A DNA stretch of 64,000 bases from an uncultured Erythrobacter sp. (GTDB lineage Bacteria; Pseudomonadota; Alphaproteobacteria; Sphingomonadales; Sphingomonadaceae): contig CANLZI010000001.1 of the NCBI GenBank assembly GCA_947495555.1, forward strand, positions 658,861 through 722,860. The letters are read 5' to 3'. The position numbers and the translations under genes are program-made. Positions 17,511 through 28,926 of this stretch are shown piece after piece (the stretch's first letter is position 1; the number at the start of each line of letters is the position of its first letter). The notes under the pieces are model-generated. The model searched no databases and was not told the origin of the DNA. It saw nothing but the letters and a program-made list of their open reading frames with translations.

Positions 17511-18398
17511 ATGGAGCTGTTCGAGACATTCGATATTCTGTTCGACATGGTGGCGGGCGGCTTTGCGCTGGTCGGCGTATTCCTGCTGCTCGCCGCACTG
17601 GGCCTCACTCTTCATTTCCTGCGTTTCAAGCTGCGCGCGCGCGATGTGCAGGTACTCGTTGCCGAGCATAAGGAGGTGCCAGTTGCGAGCGAGCCAGACA
17701 GCGGGCAGGCTATTCGCTCATACCAGCCCGTGTTCGAGCTAATCTCGTCCGAGACCATGGGGAAAGGCAGTCGGCCCGATAGCGAAAGGTCCGGCGCGGT
17801 GCGTTCGCTTTCCAGCCAGATCCATCGGCGCAACAGCTACCCGATCGGCACCGTCTGGCCCGGGCGGTATGATCCGGTGAGCGGCGATATTCGCACAGCG
17901 CGCGATCTGGAGGTGTGGCCGATGATGGTTACGATCATGTGGATCGTCGGCATTGCCTTCATCATCGTGCCGCGGATGGGGGATGGGCTTGGCGACGATG
18001 GCGCCGCCTATTTTCTGGGCGGGATCGGGCTGGCGGTGATCGCGAGCGGAGTGGTGAGTACAATCCGGGCTCGGCAGCGACGCGCGCGGGCGCTTAATGT
18101 GATGGCGCTTCTCGCCGATATTGAGATCGCCTACGATACCGATGGCGATCCATACGACCTTCCAGTTCTGCGCATTGCGGGCGGTGACTATGACCGCGTG
18201 GAAAGCGCCGATGTGGGCATCGCGAGCTTCTCGCGCGATGATGTGGGGCAGGTCTTTCGCGCGCGCTTCGATCCCTATACCGGCCAGATCGACGCGGGCG
18301 AGGGCCGCTTCAAGGCTCCGCAAACGGCGCCGGCGATCATGGCGACAGGCGCGATCTTCCTCGCGATAGGCGCGGCGCTCAAAGCCGGAGTATTCTGA
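17511..18398 (+). CDS. DUF3592-like membrane protein
   Basis: The 295-residue protein has one helix near residues 12-35, two around 140-185 (MMVTIMWIVGIAFIIVP and YFLGGIGLAVIASGVV) and one at the C-terminus. Between helices it has beta-rich soluble segments with YDTDGDPYDLPVLRIAG and a VFRARFDPYTGQI motif, the kind of duplicated soluble domain found in DUF3592 proteins. The function of this family is unknown. It ends nine bases before the convergent uvrA gene. Confidence 0.6.
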   Translation: MELFETFDILFDMVAGGFALVGVFLLLAALGLTLHFLRFKLRARDVQVLVAEHKEVPVASEPDSGQAIRSYQPVFELISSETMGKGSRPDSERSGAVRSLSSQIHRRNSYPIGTVWPGRYDPVSGDIRTARDLEVWPMMVTIMWIVGIAFIIVPRMGDGLGDDGAAYFLGGIGLAVIASGVVSTIRARQRRARALNVMALLADIEIAYDTDGDPYDLPVLRIAGGDYDRVESADVGIASFSRDDVGQVFRARFDPYTGQIDAGEGRFKAPQTAPAIMATGAIFLAIGAALKAGVF

Positions 18399-18407
18399 TC
18401 GCGCGGG

Positions 18408-21323
18408 CTATTCAGCAGCTTCCTTTTGACGTTCGAGCATCGGTTTCAGATAAGCTCCAGTGAAGGAGCGTGAAATCTTCGCGACCTCCTCCGGAGTGCC
18501 AGCGGCCACAATCTCGCCTCCGCGAACGCCGCCGCCCGGCCCCAGATCCACAATATGGTCGGCCGTCTTGATCACATCAAGATTATGCTCGATCACCACA
18601 ACAGAGTTCCCCTGCTCCACCAGCCGGTGCAGCACGTCGAGCAATTTGCGCACATCCTCAAAATGCAATCCTGTGGTTGGCTCGTCCAGAATATACAGCG
18701 TTTGGCCGGTGCTGCGCTTGCTGAGTTCCTTAGCCAGCTTAACCCGCTGCGCCTCTCCGCCTGACAGGGTCGTCGCCTGTTGCCCCACTTTGACATAGCC
18801 CAGCCCAACCTCGTTCAGCATATGCATCTTGTCACGGATGGGGGGCACGGCCTTGAAGAAGCTTTCCGCATCCTCAACCGTCATATCCAGCACATCGGCG
18901 ATGGAGAGGCCCTTGAACTTCACCTCCAGCGTTTCGCGGTTATAGCGTTTGCCGCCGCATTCCTCGCAGGTGACATAGACATCGGGCAGGAAGTGCATTT
19001 CGATCTTGATCAGGCCATCGCCGGTGCATTGCTCGCAGCGACCGCCCTTCACATTAAAGCTGAACCGGCCCGGTTTGTACCCGCGCGCCTGGCTTTCTGG
19101 CAGGCCGGCAAACCAATCGCGGATATTGGTGAAGGCGCCGGTATAGGTGGCCGGGTTGCTGCGCGGGGTGCGGCCGATGGGTGATTGATCGATCTCGATC
19201 ACCTTGTCGCAATATTCCAGGCCCGTAATCTTGTCATGCGGGCCAGCGATAATGCGGGCTCCGTTCAAAACGCGCGCCGCGCCAGCGTGCAGCGTGTCGA
19301 CCGTCAGCGAGCTCTTGCCCGATCCCGAAACGCCGGTGATGCAGGTAAAGGTGCCGAGCGGGATGGTGGCGGTGACATTGTTGAGATTGTTGGCGCGCGC
19401 GCCATGGACCGTCAGATCGTGGCCATTGCCCTTGCGCCGGGTCTTGGGAACCGCGATTTCCCTGCGGCCAGTGAGATAATCGGCGGTGAGCGAATTCTTC
19501 GCCTTCATGATCTGTTTGAGCGTGCCTTGCGCCACAACCTCGCCCCCGCGCACACCCGCGCCTGGACCTAGATCAACGATATGGTCGGCCTGACGGATGG
19601 CGTCCTCGTCATGCTCGACCACGATCACCGTGTTGCCCAGATCGCGCAGACGCTTGAGCGTTTCGAGCAGGCGGTCATTGTCGCGCTGGTGCAGCCCGAT
19701 GCTGGGCTCGTCCAACACATAAAGAACGCCGGACAGGCCGCTGCCGATCTGGCTGGCGAGACGGATGCGCTGGCTCTCGCCCCCCGACAACGTGCCAGAG
19801 GTCCGATCAAGATTGAGGTAATCCAACCCGACATTGTCGAGGAAGCCCAGCCGCTCGTTAATCTCTTTCAAGATAGCGCGAGCGATTTGCTGCTGCTGAT
19901 CGGTCAGCTTGTCATCCAGCGCGAGGAACCACGCCTTGGCATCGGACACGCTCATCTTGACGGGTTCGGCGATGTCGGTGCCAGCGACCTTTACCGCCAG
20001 CGCCTTTTCATTGAGGCGCTTGCCGCCGCAGGTCTCACACGGCTGCGAGGTCTGGAACTTGGCCAGCTCGTCGCGCATCCAATTGCTTTCGGTTTGAAGC
20101 AGCCGGCGGTTGAGGTTGCCGATCACCCCCTCGAACGGTTTTTGCACGGTGTATTGCTTGCGCCCATCTTTGAAGGTGAGCGAAACGGGCATGCCGCCTG
20201 TGCCGTGCAGGATGATCGAGCGCTGATCTGGCTGCAATTCGTTCCACGGGGTGGTCAGGTCAAAGTCATAGGCGCGCGCCAGGCTGGACAGGACCTGGAT
20301 GTAATAGGGCGATGGCGGGTTGGACTTGGCCCATGGAACGACCGCGCCTTGCTTCAGCGTGAGCGCCTCGTTGGGAACCACCAACTGCTCGTCAAACAAC
20401 TGCTTCTCGCCAATACCGTCACAAGTCGGGCAAGCCCCTTGCGGCGCGTTGAAGGAGAACAGGCGCGGTTCGATTTCCTCGATGGTGAAGCCTGAGACGG
20501 GGCAGGCAAACTTCTCGCTGAACACGATCCGGTTGGCCGGGATGCCGGTGCCCTTCATCTTGGTGCCAGACGCTTCTTCTTCCTCGCGCCCGGGAACAAC
20601 GCCGTCGGCCATGTCGACATAGGCCAGTCCTTCGGCCAGCTTCAGGGCGGTTTCAAAACTGTCGGCAAGGCGCGTTTCCAGCCCTTGCTTCACCGCCAGC
20701 CGGTCCACCACCACTTCGATATCGTGCTTAAACTTCTTGTCGAGCGCAGGCGCTTCTTCGATCCCGTACATCTCGCCATCGATGCGGACACGGGTGAAGC
20801 CAGCCTTCTGCCACTCGGCCATCTCCTTGCGGTACTCACCCTTGCGGCCACGCACCACCGGCGCCAGCAAATACAGGCGCGAGCCCTCGGGCAGTTCCAT
20901 AACCCGGTCGACCATCTGCGACACAGTTTGCGCGCTGATCGGTTTGCCGGTGGCAGGCGAGTAAGGAACCCCCACCCTCGCCCACAACAGCCGCATGTAA
21001 TCGTAAATCTCGGTTACGGTCGCCACGGTCGAACGCGGATTGCGGCTAGTGGTCTTCTGCTCGATCGAAATTGCTGGTGAGAGCCCGTCGATATGCTCGA
21101 CATCAGGCTTCTGCATCATTTCCAGAAACTGGCGCGCATAGGCGCTGAGGCTTTCGACATAGCGCCGCTGCCCCTCGGCGTAGATGGTGTCGAAAGCGAG
21201 GCTGGATTTACCGCTGCCCGAAAGACCCGTCATCACGATCAACGCATCGCGTGGCAGATCAATATCGATCCCTTTGAGATTGTGTTCGCGCGCGCCGCGC
21301 ACGGAAAGTTTAGTGAGAGCCAT
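18408..21323 (-). CDS. uvrA: Excinuclease ABC subunit A
   Basis: UvrA dimerises and loads UvrB at bulky DNA lesions in nucleotide excision repair. The 971-residue protein has two ABC ATPase modules: Walker [10 protein letters not shown] near residue 34 and GVSGSGKSS near 665, with LSGGESQR and LSGGEAQR signatures and LDEPSIGLH and LDEPTTGLH. The C-terminal zinc finger (CEQC...CEEC) is intact. The first one reads CPVSG...CPTC, so one usual Cys is Ser. The promoter region holds a LexA box, which implies SOS induction. Confidence 0.97.
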   Translation of the reverse strand: MALTKLSVRGAREHNLKGIDIDLPRDALIVMTGLSGSGKSSLAFDTIYAEGQRRYVESLSAYARQFLEMMQKPDVEHIDGLSPAISIEQKTTSRNPRSTVATVTEIYDYMRLLWARVGVPYSPATGKPISAQTVSQMVDRVMELPEGSRLYLLAPVVRGRKGEYRKEMAEWQKAGFTRVRIDGEMYGIEEAPALDKKFKHDIEVVVDRLAVKQGLETRLADSFETALKLAEGLAYVDMADGVVPGREEEEASGTKMKGTGIPANRIVFSEKFACPVSGFTIEEIEPRLFSFNAPQGACPTCDGIGEKQLFDEQLVVPNEALTLKQGAVVPWAKSNPPSPYYIQVLSSLARAYDFDLTTPWNELQPDQRSIILHGTGGMPVSLTFKDGRKQYTVQKPFEGVIGNLNRRLLQTESNWMRDELAKFQTSQPCETCGGKRLNEKALAVKVAGTDIAEPVKMSVSDAKAWFLALDDKLTDQQQQIARAILKEINERLGFLDNVGLDYLNLDRTSGTLSGGESQRIRLASQIGSGLSGVLYVLDEPSIGLHQRDNDRLLETLKRLRDLGNTVIVVEHDEDAIRQADHIVDLGPGAGVRGGEVVAQGTLKQIMKAKNSLTADYLTGRREIAVPKTRRKGNGHDLTVHGARANNLNNVTATIPLGTFTCITGVSGSGKSSLTVDTLHAGAARVLNGARIIAGPHDKITGLEYCDKVIEIDQSPIGRTPRSNPATYTGAFTNIRDWFAGLPESQARGYKPGRFSFNVKGGRCEQCTGDGLIKIEMHFLPDVYVTCEECGGKRYNRETLEVKFKGLSIADVLDMTVEDAESFFKAVPPIRDKMHMLNEVGLGYVKVGQQATTLSGGEAQRVKLAKELSKRSTGQTLYILDEPTTGLHFEDVRKLLDVLHRLVEQGNSVVVIEHNLDVIKTADHIVDLGPGGGVRGGEIVAAGTPEEVAKISRSFTGAYLKPMLERQKEAAE

Positions 21324-21334
21324 AGATGCACTGT

Positions 21335-21349
21335 GTTCCGTAAATGTTC
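21335..21349 (-). promoter_or_regulatory. LexA (SOS) box upstream of uvrA
   Basis: GTTC (21335-21338), seven bases, then GTTC (21346-21349) is a perfect match to the alphaproteobacterial LexA direct-repeat site GTTC-N7-GTTC. It ends 12 bases from the uvrA start codon, the right place to repress this gene. Confidence 0.85.
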
Positions 21350-21472
21350 CACCCAGTCAAGAGGCACTGGGTTGGCGCCCACAATTGGTTTGGGTTTCGC
21401 CCGATCGATCGATCCATCGATCAGGTCAGACCCCAGAAAATCCAATTAATCGGTCACCACCGAGGGTGCCCC

Positions 21473-21631
21473 TATAGTATTTCTGAAGTGCCGCAAATGC
21501 CGATTGCAGCCTATTGCCATAGACCTCTTTGTAAGTCTTCCCGCCGGTGCCCTTCGGGTCGCAACTTAGGGCTTAGGCAACTTGCAAGAGATCCCAAGTG
21601 GCGCCCGGCTCATCCTGAGTCGGGCGTTTTT
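21473..21631 (+). ncRNA. Candidate small RNA (about 145 nt), possibly 6S-like
   Basis: A TATAGT element (21473-21478) is followed by a 145-base gene-free segment ending in a terminator at 21603-21631. Complementary blocks nest in order: GTGCC/GGCGC, TTGCA/TGCAA, TTGCC/GGCAA and TAAGTCTT/AGGGCTTA, separated by internal loops and closed by a UUCG-containing tip. A long interrupted hairpin of this length recalls 6S RNA, which binds RNA polymerase, but I cannot confirm conserved 6S positions. A -35 element is not clear. Confidence 0.4.
21603..21631 (+). terminator. Intrinsic terminator of the candidate small RNA
   Basis: GCCCGGCTCA pairs with TGAGTCGGGC around TCC (21603-21625; ten pairs, one G-U), followed by GTTTTT. 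No protein gene precedes it on the plus strand, so it points to a non-coding transcript. Confidence 0.85.
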
Positions 21632-21831
21632 GTGTTTGAGGCAAAATGCATGCATCGGCGCCGCAAGCCAGATACACGATGGCTGCTCTATCGATCGACC
21701 TCCTCGCAACGCTTTGGCGCCACTGGTTGCAATTGCAATGGAATTGGTGCTGAATATTTGGCGCAATTCCCGTGGCCGCCTGCGGATGCTGCAATCCGCT
21801 CGTGTGCAATGTGCAATCGGGAGTATATATG

Positions 21832-24063
21832 ATGCTCACTATGCGGGGCCAACCTATGTTGGGTCCCTCAGCTCTTTCCATCGCTTTGGCCATGTCCGTT
21901 ACTGGATGTGCCACCTATCAGGAAGCCGACCCAATGAACCCCATCGATCAAGCCGCTAGCGCGGCCGATTACAATCCGCAGATCCCGGCTGGCACAGGCT
22001 ATTTTGCGACGGACAGCAGTCTGCCCTTCATGGCGCCAGACTTCAGCAAAATCACCGAGGATGACTATCTTCCGGCGTTTGAACAGGGAATGGCCATCCA
22101 GCGTGCCGAAGTGGCCGCCATCTTTGACAATCCAGCCGCGCCTTCCTTCACCAATACAATTGTCGCGCTGGAAAAATCGGGCCGCATGTTGGGCCGTGTC
22201 AGCAATGTGTTCTTTGGCCTGACCGGCAGCAACACGACCCCGCGCCTGGACGACATCGATACCGAGATTGGCCCCAAGCTTGCCGCGCATAATGACGGCA
22301 TCAATTTGAACGCGGCTTTGTTTGCGCGGGTAAAGGCGGTGTATGACAGCCGCGCATCCATGACCATGACACGCGAAGACGCGGCTCTGCTGGAAAAGAC
22401 CTATGACGATATGGTCCATGCCGGTGCTTTGCTGAACGAGGATGAGCGCAGCCAGGTCATGGCGATCAACAGCGAATTGTCGCGCCTGACAACCGAATTC
22501 AGCCAGACAGTTCGTGAAGGCACGTTGGCCAATGCCTTGATTGTGGACACGGCCGAGGAATTGGCTGGCCTGTCCGACAGCGAGATCCAGCAAGCTGCGG
22601 AATTGGCCGCTGAAAAAGGAGCGCCGGGCAAATATGCGCTCGCTTTGCAAAACACATCGCAGCAGCCGGTGCTGCCATCGCTGACCAATCGCGAAACCCG
22701 CGAACGCTTGTTTCAAGCAAGCCTCGCGCGCTCTTCGAAAGGCGGCGAGCTGGATACGCGCACCATGCTGGCCCGGATTGCAGCCTTGCGGGCGCAAAAG
22801 GCCAGCCTGTTCGGCAAACCCGATTGGGCGACCTACACCATGTATGATCGTATGGCGAAGCAGCCTTCGGCAGCGCTTGGCTTTATGCAGCAAATGGTTC
22901 CGGCCTTGTCCGCGACACAGCGCAATGAAGCCGATCTGCTGAACGAGAAGATTGCCGAGGAAGGCAAGAACTTCACCGTGCAGCCATGGGATTGGTACCT
23001 TTATGCGAATAAGGTGAAAGCGGAACAATATGCGATCGATGAAGACGAGATCGCAGGTTATTTCCAGCTAGAAAAAGTTTTGGAAGACGGCGTCTTCTAT
23101 ATGGCCAAAAAGCTGTATGGCGTGACCTTTGAACGACGGCACGACTTCCCGACCTATCATCCGGACGTGTCGACCTATACGCTGTTCGAGGCGGATGGAT
23201 CAGAGCTGGGTCTGTTCTATTTTGACCCGTTCCAACGCCCCTCAAAAAGGGGTGGTGCATGGATGAGCAATTTTGTCGATCAAAGCCACGTGTGGAACAC
23301 CAAGCCGGTGATCTACAATGTTCTGAACATCCCCAAAGCGGCTGAAGGCGAGCCGCAATTGGTCAGCTTCGACAATGTCGAAACCGTGTTCCATGAATTT
23401 GGCCACGCGCTGCACGGCTTTTTTGCCGATCAACAATATGTTTCTTTGTCCGGCACTTCGACGGCACGCGATTTTGTCGAATTCCCCAGCCAGGTCCATG
23501 AAATGTGGGCGACGCACCCCGAAGTGCTGCAAAACTATGCAAAGCATTACGAAACAGGCGAAACCATTCCGATGGCGATGGTCGAGAAGATCCAGAAGTC
23601 GTTGAAATGGAACCAGGGCTATGAATTTGGCGAGATCGTTGAGGCTGCCTTGCTCGATATGAAGTGGCATTCGCTGTCGGCGGCTCAGGCCGCGGCGCTG
23701 GACACGCCGGAGGAAGTTGACGGGTTTGAACGCCAGTCGCTGTCCGAGCTTGGCCTTGAGGTCGACCTGGTACCGCCGCGCTATCGCAGCAGCTATTTCA
23801 ACCACATCTTCTCCTCTCCAGCAGGCTATTCTGCAGGCTATTACAGCTATTTGTGGAGCGAGATGTTGGACAAGGATGCGCGCGACTGGTTCATGGAAAA
23901 TGGCGGACTGACGCGCGAAAATGGCGCGCATTATCGCGAAACCGTGCTCAGCCAGGGCGGCACGATGGACTATTCCATGATGTATAAGAATTTTGCCGGG
24001 CGTGATCCGAAGGTCGAGCCAATGCTGATCTCCAGAGGGTTGATGCAGGAAGCAGCGGAGTAA
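21832..24063 (+). CDS. M3 family zinc metallopeptidase (Dcp/oligopeptidase A type), lipoprotein
   Basis: The 743-residue protein has a signal peptide ending in MSVTGC, so it is probably a lipoprotein. The catalytic motif HEFGHALHG gives His521, Glu522 and His525 as zinc and catalytic residues, within the all-alpha M3 (thimet/Dcp) fold; PPRYRSSYFNHIFSS and GYYSYLWSEMLDKD are typical C-terminal M3 segments. It would degrade short peptides, probably on the periplasmic side. ATG 21832 has CGGGAG about eight bases upstream. Alternative ATGs lie at 21829 and 21841. Confidence 0.9.
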   Translation: MLTMRGQPMLGPSALSIALAMSVTGCATYQEADPMNPIDQAASAADYNPQIPAGTGYFATDSSLPFMAPDFSKITEDDYLPAFEQGMAIQRAEVAAIFDNPAAPSFTNTIVALEKSGRMLGRVSNVFFGLTGSNTTPRLDDIDTEIGPKLAAHNDGINLNAALFARVKAVYDSRASMTMTREDAALLEKTYDDMVHAGALLNEDERSQVMAINSELSRLTTEFSQTVREGTLANALIVDTAEELAGLSDSEIQQAAELAAEKGAPGKYALALQNTSQQPVLPSLTNRETRERLFQASLARSSKGGELDTRTMLARIAALRAQKASLFGKPDWATYTMYDRMAKQPSAALGFMQQMVPALSATQRNEADLLNEKIAEEGKNFTVQPWDWYLYANKVKAEQYAIDEDEIAGYFQLEKVLEDGVFYMAKKLYGVTFERRHDFPTYHPDVSTYTLFEADGSELGLFYFDPFQRPSKRGGAWMSNFVDQSHVWNTKPVIYNVLNIPKAAEGEPQLVSFDNVETVFHEFGHALHGFFADQQYVSLSGTSTARDFVEFPSQVHEMWATHPEVLQNYAKHYETGETIPMAMVEKIQKSLKWNQGYEFGEIVEAALLDMKWHSLSAAQAAALDTPEEVDGFERQSLSELGLEVDLVPPRYRSSYFNHIFSSPAGYSAGYYSYLWSEMLDKDARDWFMENGGLTRENGAHYRETVLSQGGTMDYSMMYKNFAGRDPKVEPMLISRGLMQEAAE

Positions 24064-24079
24064 CGCCCGCGCCTGCAGC

Positions 24080-24808
24080 TTAAGACGTCACTAAAGCCCG
24101 CGCACCCGGTTCACCAACCCAGCGCGCGGCAACACCCCAGGTCTGGATAATGTTGGCTTCATCCAATGCCGTTTCAGGAGGGCCGTCTGCGATTAGGCGG
24201 CCCTCTTTCAGCACCAGCACCCGGTCCGCATGGTTCATCGCCAGCGCCAGATCATGCAGCACCAACGCCACGCCTATGCCCAATTTGGCAGAGGTATGCA
24301 GACTGGCGAGCACTTCATGCTGGTGATAAAAATCGAGCGCAGCCAGCGGCTCATCCGCTAAAACCCAATCGGGCTCTCCGGCAAACACCCGCGCCAGCAA
24401 AGCGCGCGCCTTTTCCCCGCCAGACAAGGTCGAAATCGGCCGGTCGGCAAATTGGGTGAGATGCACCGATTCCAAAGCGGCCTCGATCGCCTTCTCCCCG
24501 CGATCGCGATGCGGCAGGCGCCCCAAAGCAACAAGGTTGCGCACCGCTACGTCCCACGCCACTTCGCCGTCTTGCGGCAGATAGCCGATCATTTGCGCAC
24601 GTGTTTGCGGATTGAGCGTCGCCAGTGGCTCGCCTCCCAGACTGGCAGATCCGCTATCCGGCACGAGCAGCCCGGCAAAGCAGCTCATCAAAGTGGATTT
24701 GCCCGCTCCATTGGGGCCGCAAATCGCGGTAATCTGTCCGGGTTCCAGCTGGGCCGAGACGCCATCCAGCCGCCCTTGAACGCTGATATCGGATGCAGCC
24801 AAACTCAT
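24080..24808 (-). CDS. ABC importer ATPase, FecE/BtuD type
   Basis: The 242-residue ATPase energises import of an iron chelate, haem or cobalamin. It shows Walker A GPNGAGKS, the Q-loop region IGYLPQDGEVAW, signature LSGGEKARALLARV, Walker B WVLADEPLAALD and the switch HDLALAMNHAD. The start at 24808 is supported by MSLAASDISVQG and by a four-base overlap with the upstream permease stop (ATGA). The frame is open further upstream but only as antisense-like sequence within the permease gene. Confidence 0.93.
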   Translation of the reverse strand: MSLAASDISVQGRLDGVSAQLEPGQITAICGPNGAGKSTLMSCFAGLLVPDSGSASLGGEPLATLNPQTRAQMIGYLPQDGEVAWDVAVRNLVALGRLPHRDRGEKAIEAALESVHLTQFADRPISTLSGGEKARALLARVFAGEPDWVLADEPLAALDFYHQHEVLASLHTSAKLGIGVALVLHDLALAMNHADRVLVLKEGRLIADGPPETALDEANIIQTWGVAARWVGEPGARALVTS

Positions 24809-25773
24809 ATCCGGCCTCGGCGCATTTTCAGCAGCAAATGAAGGAAGAAGGGAGCGCCGATCAACGACAAGGCAATGCCCAGTCGCAGCTCTGTGACCAA
24901 GGGCAGCACGCGCACTGCGCTGTCCGCCACCAGCACCAGCAAAGCGCCTGCAAGCGCACTGGGCAGAATCAGGCTGGAGGGCAATCGATCGGTGAAAGGT
25001 CGGACCAGATGAGGCACAATCAGCCCGACAAAGCCAATGATGCCCGCCACCGCTACACTCGCGCCCACTGTCAGCCCCACTCCGCCCACCAGCAACCACA
25101 GCAAAGCCGCCGGACGCACACCCAGCGATTGCGCGGCCTCTTGTCCCAAAGTCATCGCATCGAGCGGCTTGGACGCCAACGTCAGCAGTAGCAATCCGGC
25201 ACCGACGCAAGGCACCGCGATCATGACTTCGCGCCATGATCGGTCGGTCAACGCTCCGTTCAGCCACAGTACGATCTCGCTCAAAGCAAAGGCGTTGGGA
25301 GAGAGCGTTATCGCCAGCGCAGTCAGCGCGCCGGCAATGCTGGCGATCATCAATCCAGCCAGCGTGAACAGCGCAATTCCGCCGCCCGTTCCCGCTGATA
25401 TGCGCCCGGCGATCAATGCCAGCATGGCCATGCCCGCACCAGCGCCCAATAACGCAAAAGAAGGCAACAAATACGCGCTAGCGCTATATCCAAACCAAAA
25501 GCTGATTACAGCGCCCAAGGCGGCCATAGGTGCAATGCCGAATAGGCCTGGGTCGGCCAGCGGATTGCGTAAATAGCCTTGCATGGCAGCACCGGCTGCG
25601 CCCAGCCCTGCTCCGATCACCATTGCCAGAATGCTGCGCGGCAAACGCAGCTCCATCAGGATCAAGGCTGCGTTGGGCGTGCTGGCCGGATCAATCCATA
25701 CGCGGCCTGCCAGCAGCGACAGCGGAAAGGCCACGATGAGCAATCCGGCGAAGATCAGCGCGGCGCGGTTCAT
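24805..25773 (-). CDS. FecCD/BtuC family permease
   Basis: The 322-residue inner-membrane protein has about ten helices and typical family segments: RLPRSILAMVIGAGLGAAGAAMQ is the conserved N-terminal block (split here as RLPRSILAM and GAAMQGYLRNPLADPGLFG), and GIIGFVGLIVPHLVR near residue 240. It forms the channel of a siderophore, haem or cobalamin importer. Start 25773 overlaps the binding-protein stop by four bases, as does its own stop with the ATPase start, so the three are translated as a coupled set. Confidence 0.94.
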   Translation of the reverse strand: MNRAALIFAGLLIVAFPLSLLAGRVWIDPASTPNAALILMELRLPRSILAMVIGAGLGAAGAAMQGYLRNPLADPGLFGIAPMAALGAVISFWFGYSASAYLLPSFALLGAGAGMAMLALIAGRISAGTGGGIALFTLAGLMIASIAGALTALAITLSPNAFALSEIVLWLNGALTDRSWREVMIAVPCVGAGLLLLTLASKPLDAMTLGQEAAQSLGVRPAALLWLLVGGVGLTVGASVAVAGIIGFVGLIVPHLVRPFTDRLPSSLILPSALAGALLVLVADSAVRVLPLVTELRLGIALSLIGAPFFLHLLLKMRRGRI

Positions 25774-26636
25774 GACGCCTCCTCCCTGATCTGGTGCAAA
25801 CGCTCCATCGCGCGGACAATCGTCGGCCCTCCACAATACAGCAGCGCGGGGTCAAAGGGAGCGATCTTTGTCGTGTCGAGCGCGGACAAGGCGGGATGGT
25901 GCTGCGCCCGCTCGCCGCCTGCCACCAGCAACACTTGTGGCGGGTTTGCCAGCAATTGTTCCAACGAGAGGTAATCGGCCTGCCCCAACCCTTGCGCGCC
26001 GCTATGGCTGGAAAAACCCGCCTGCTGCATCAATTGCGTGACCAAAGCCTGTTCGCCCGGCACAATTTGCCCCGGTTGCCACAGAACAGCAGACATCGGC
26101 GCATCTTCGCCATCTGATTTTCCGGCACGAACGGCATCGGAAATTTCGGCAATCAGCGCTTCGCCGCGTTCGGGCTGCTGCGCCAAAGCGGCAATGCGGC
26201 GGATCTGCGCAAAGCTCGCCTCAATCTCGCTCGCAATGCCGAAGGTCTCGACCTGCATGTCCCAATCAACGAAGGCTTGGTTTGTCGAAGGTGCCAAGAA
26301 TGCTCCGGCCAGAACAATGTCGGGAGCGAGGACGAACACTTCTTCGGCGCTGCCACCGGTAATAGCAAAGCGCGCCGAGACCTCGGGCTGGATAGAGCTG
26401 GATCTGCTATCATGGCTGAAATGCGATAGGGCGAGGATCTGCTCAGGCTGTGCCACCGCGACCAAGATCGCATCGGTGCATGGGTTGAGGCTGACAAAGC
26501 TGGGCTGTGCCTTGTCGCTCATGGCGTCGGCAAGCTCCCTTTCCGCTGGTGCGCAACTGGCCACGGCAATGGCGGCAACACCCGCTGCAGCCAACATCGT
26601 CAAGCGACCCCAAGAGATAGAATGTGCGTCCATCAT
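25770..26636 (-). CDS. Periplasmic substrate-binding lipoprotein of FecB/BtuF type
   Basis: The 288-residue protein has a signal peptide ending in AVASC. The mature part begins with PSFVSLNPCTDAILVAV, which is the class III binding-protein opening, and has FAITGGSAEEVFVLAPDIVLAG and LEQLLANPPQVLLVAGG in the second lobe. It would bind an iron-siderophore, haem or corrinoid and hand it to the permease. The start is ambiguous (ATG 26636 or 26633; no strong ribosome site). No TonB-dependent receptor and no cobalamin riboswitch lie next to it, so the ligand is not decided. Confidence 0.87.
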   Translation of the reverse strand: MMDAHSISWGRLTMLAAAGVAAIAVASCAPAERELADAMSDKAQPSFVSLNPCTDAILVAVAQPEQILALSHFSHDSRSSSIQPEVSARFAITGGSAEEVFVLAPDIVLAGAFLAPSTNQAFVDWDMQVETFGIASEIEASFAQIRRIAALAQQPERGEALIAEISDAVRAGKSDGEDAPMSAVLWQPGQIVPGEQALVTQLMQQAGFSSHSGAQGLGQADYLSLEQLLANPPQVLLVAGGERAQHHPALSALDTTKIAPFDPALLYCGGPTIVRAMERLHQIREEAS

Positions 26637-26835
26637 GCCCAATCTGCAGGCGATAGATGCGCCCTGCCCCAGCAGCAAGCGCAATCCAACAAACCCGAAC
26701 TCTCCGCACGAAAAACAGCATTAACAGCTGGGAAACCCTAATCTCAAACGGCACTTTAGGGGAGTCGCGTTATTGCGGTCGGCGAGCCAGCAATGGCCAG
26801 CCTACGGTCGCAACCCAAACACAGGAATTCCCCCG

Positions 26836-27150
26836 ATGACGCTTCGCTTTGCTGCTGCCCGCACTGCTGCGCACTCCCCCGTCGCGCGCGCGCTCAGCCA
26901 CCGCCCCAACAAAGCCGCCTCCAATGACAATGGCGAATTGTTCACCCATGACGAGGTGCTGGACGGCGCATTACGCCATTTTGCCGAACATGGTCTGAAT
27001 TCTGCCAGCGCTGCTGCACGCAATGCCGAACAGGCTCTGGCAGATGGCGACAGCAAACAATATGCCTGGTGGTTGGAGGTTTGCCGCAATTTTGATCGCG
27101 GTCAGGCCCGACGGTTGGAACGCACCATGCCTGCGGTCTCCAACTTCTAA
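26836..27150 (+). CDS. Conserved-looking protein of unknown function
   Basis: The 104-residue protein has no signal peptide or membrane helix. Its N-terminus is Ala/Arg-rich, then NKAASNDNGELFTHDEVLDGALRHFAEHGLNSASAAARNAEQALADGD and a Trp-rich QYAWWLEVCRNFDRGQARRLE; the spacing suggests a small helical bundle. AGGAA eight bases before ATG 26836 supports the start; an in-frame ATG at 26773 lacks support. It is divergent from the importer operon. I do not recognise a characterised family. Confidence 0.7.
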   Translation: MTLRFAAARTAAHSPVARALSHRPNKAASNDNGELFTHDEVLDGALRHFAEHGLNSASAAARNAEQALADGDSKQYAWWLEVCRNFDRGQARRLERTMPAVSNF

Positions 27151-28895
<1,745 letters not shown>

Positions 28896-28926
28896 TCCAA
28901 ATTCGAAAAGACGGAGTTTTGCTTAA

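Noticed and set aside
20400..20530. Missing cysteine in the first UvrA zinc finger (CPVSG)
   Set aside because: It looked like a defect, but I believe this form is common in alphaproteobacterial UvrA, and the rest of the protein is intact.
24809..25267. Possible N-terminal extension of the importer ATPase
   Set aside because: The extension lies in the permease gene and reads as shadow sequence; the ATGA overlap and normal N-terminus place the start at 24808.
26637..26835. Looked for a cobalamin riboswitch upstream of the importer
   Set aside because: I see no B12-box-like sequence or matching stem layout in the available spacer.
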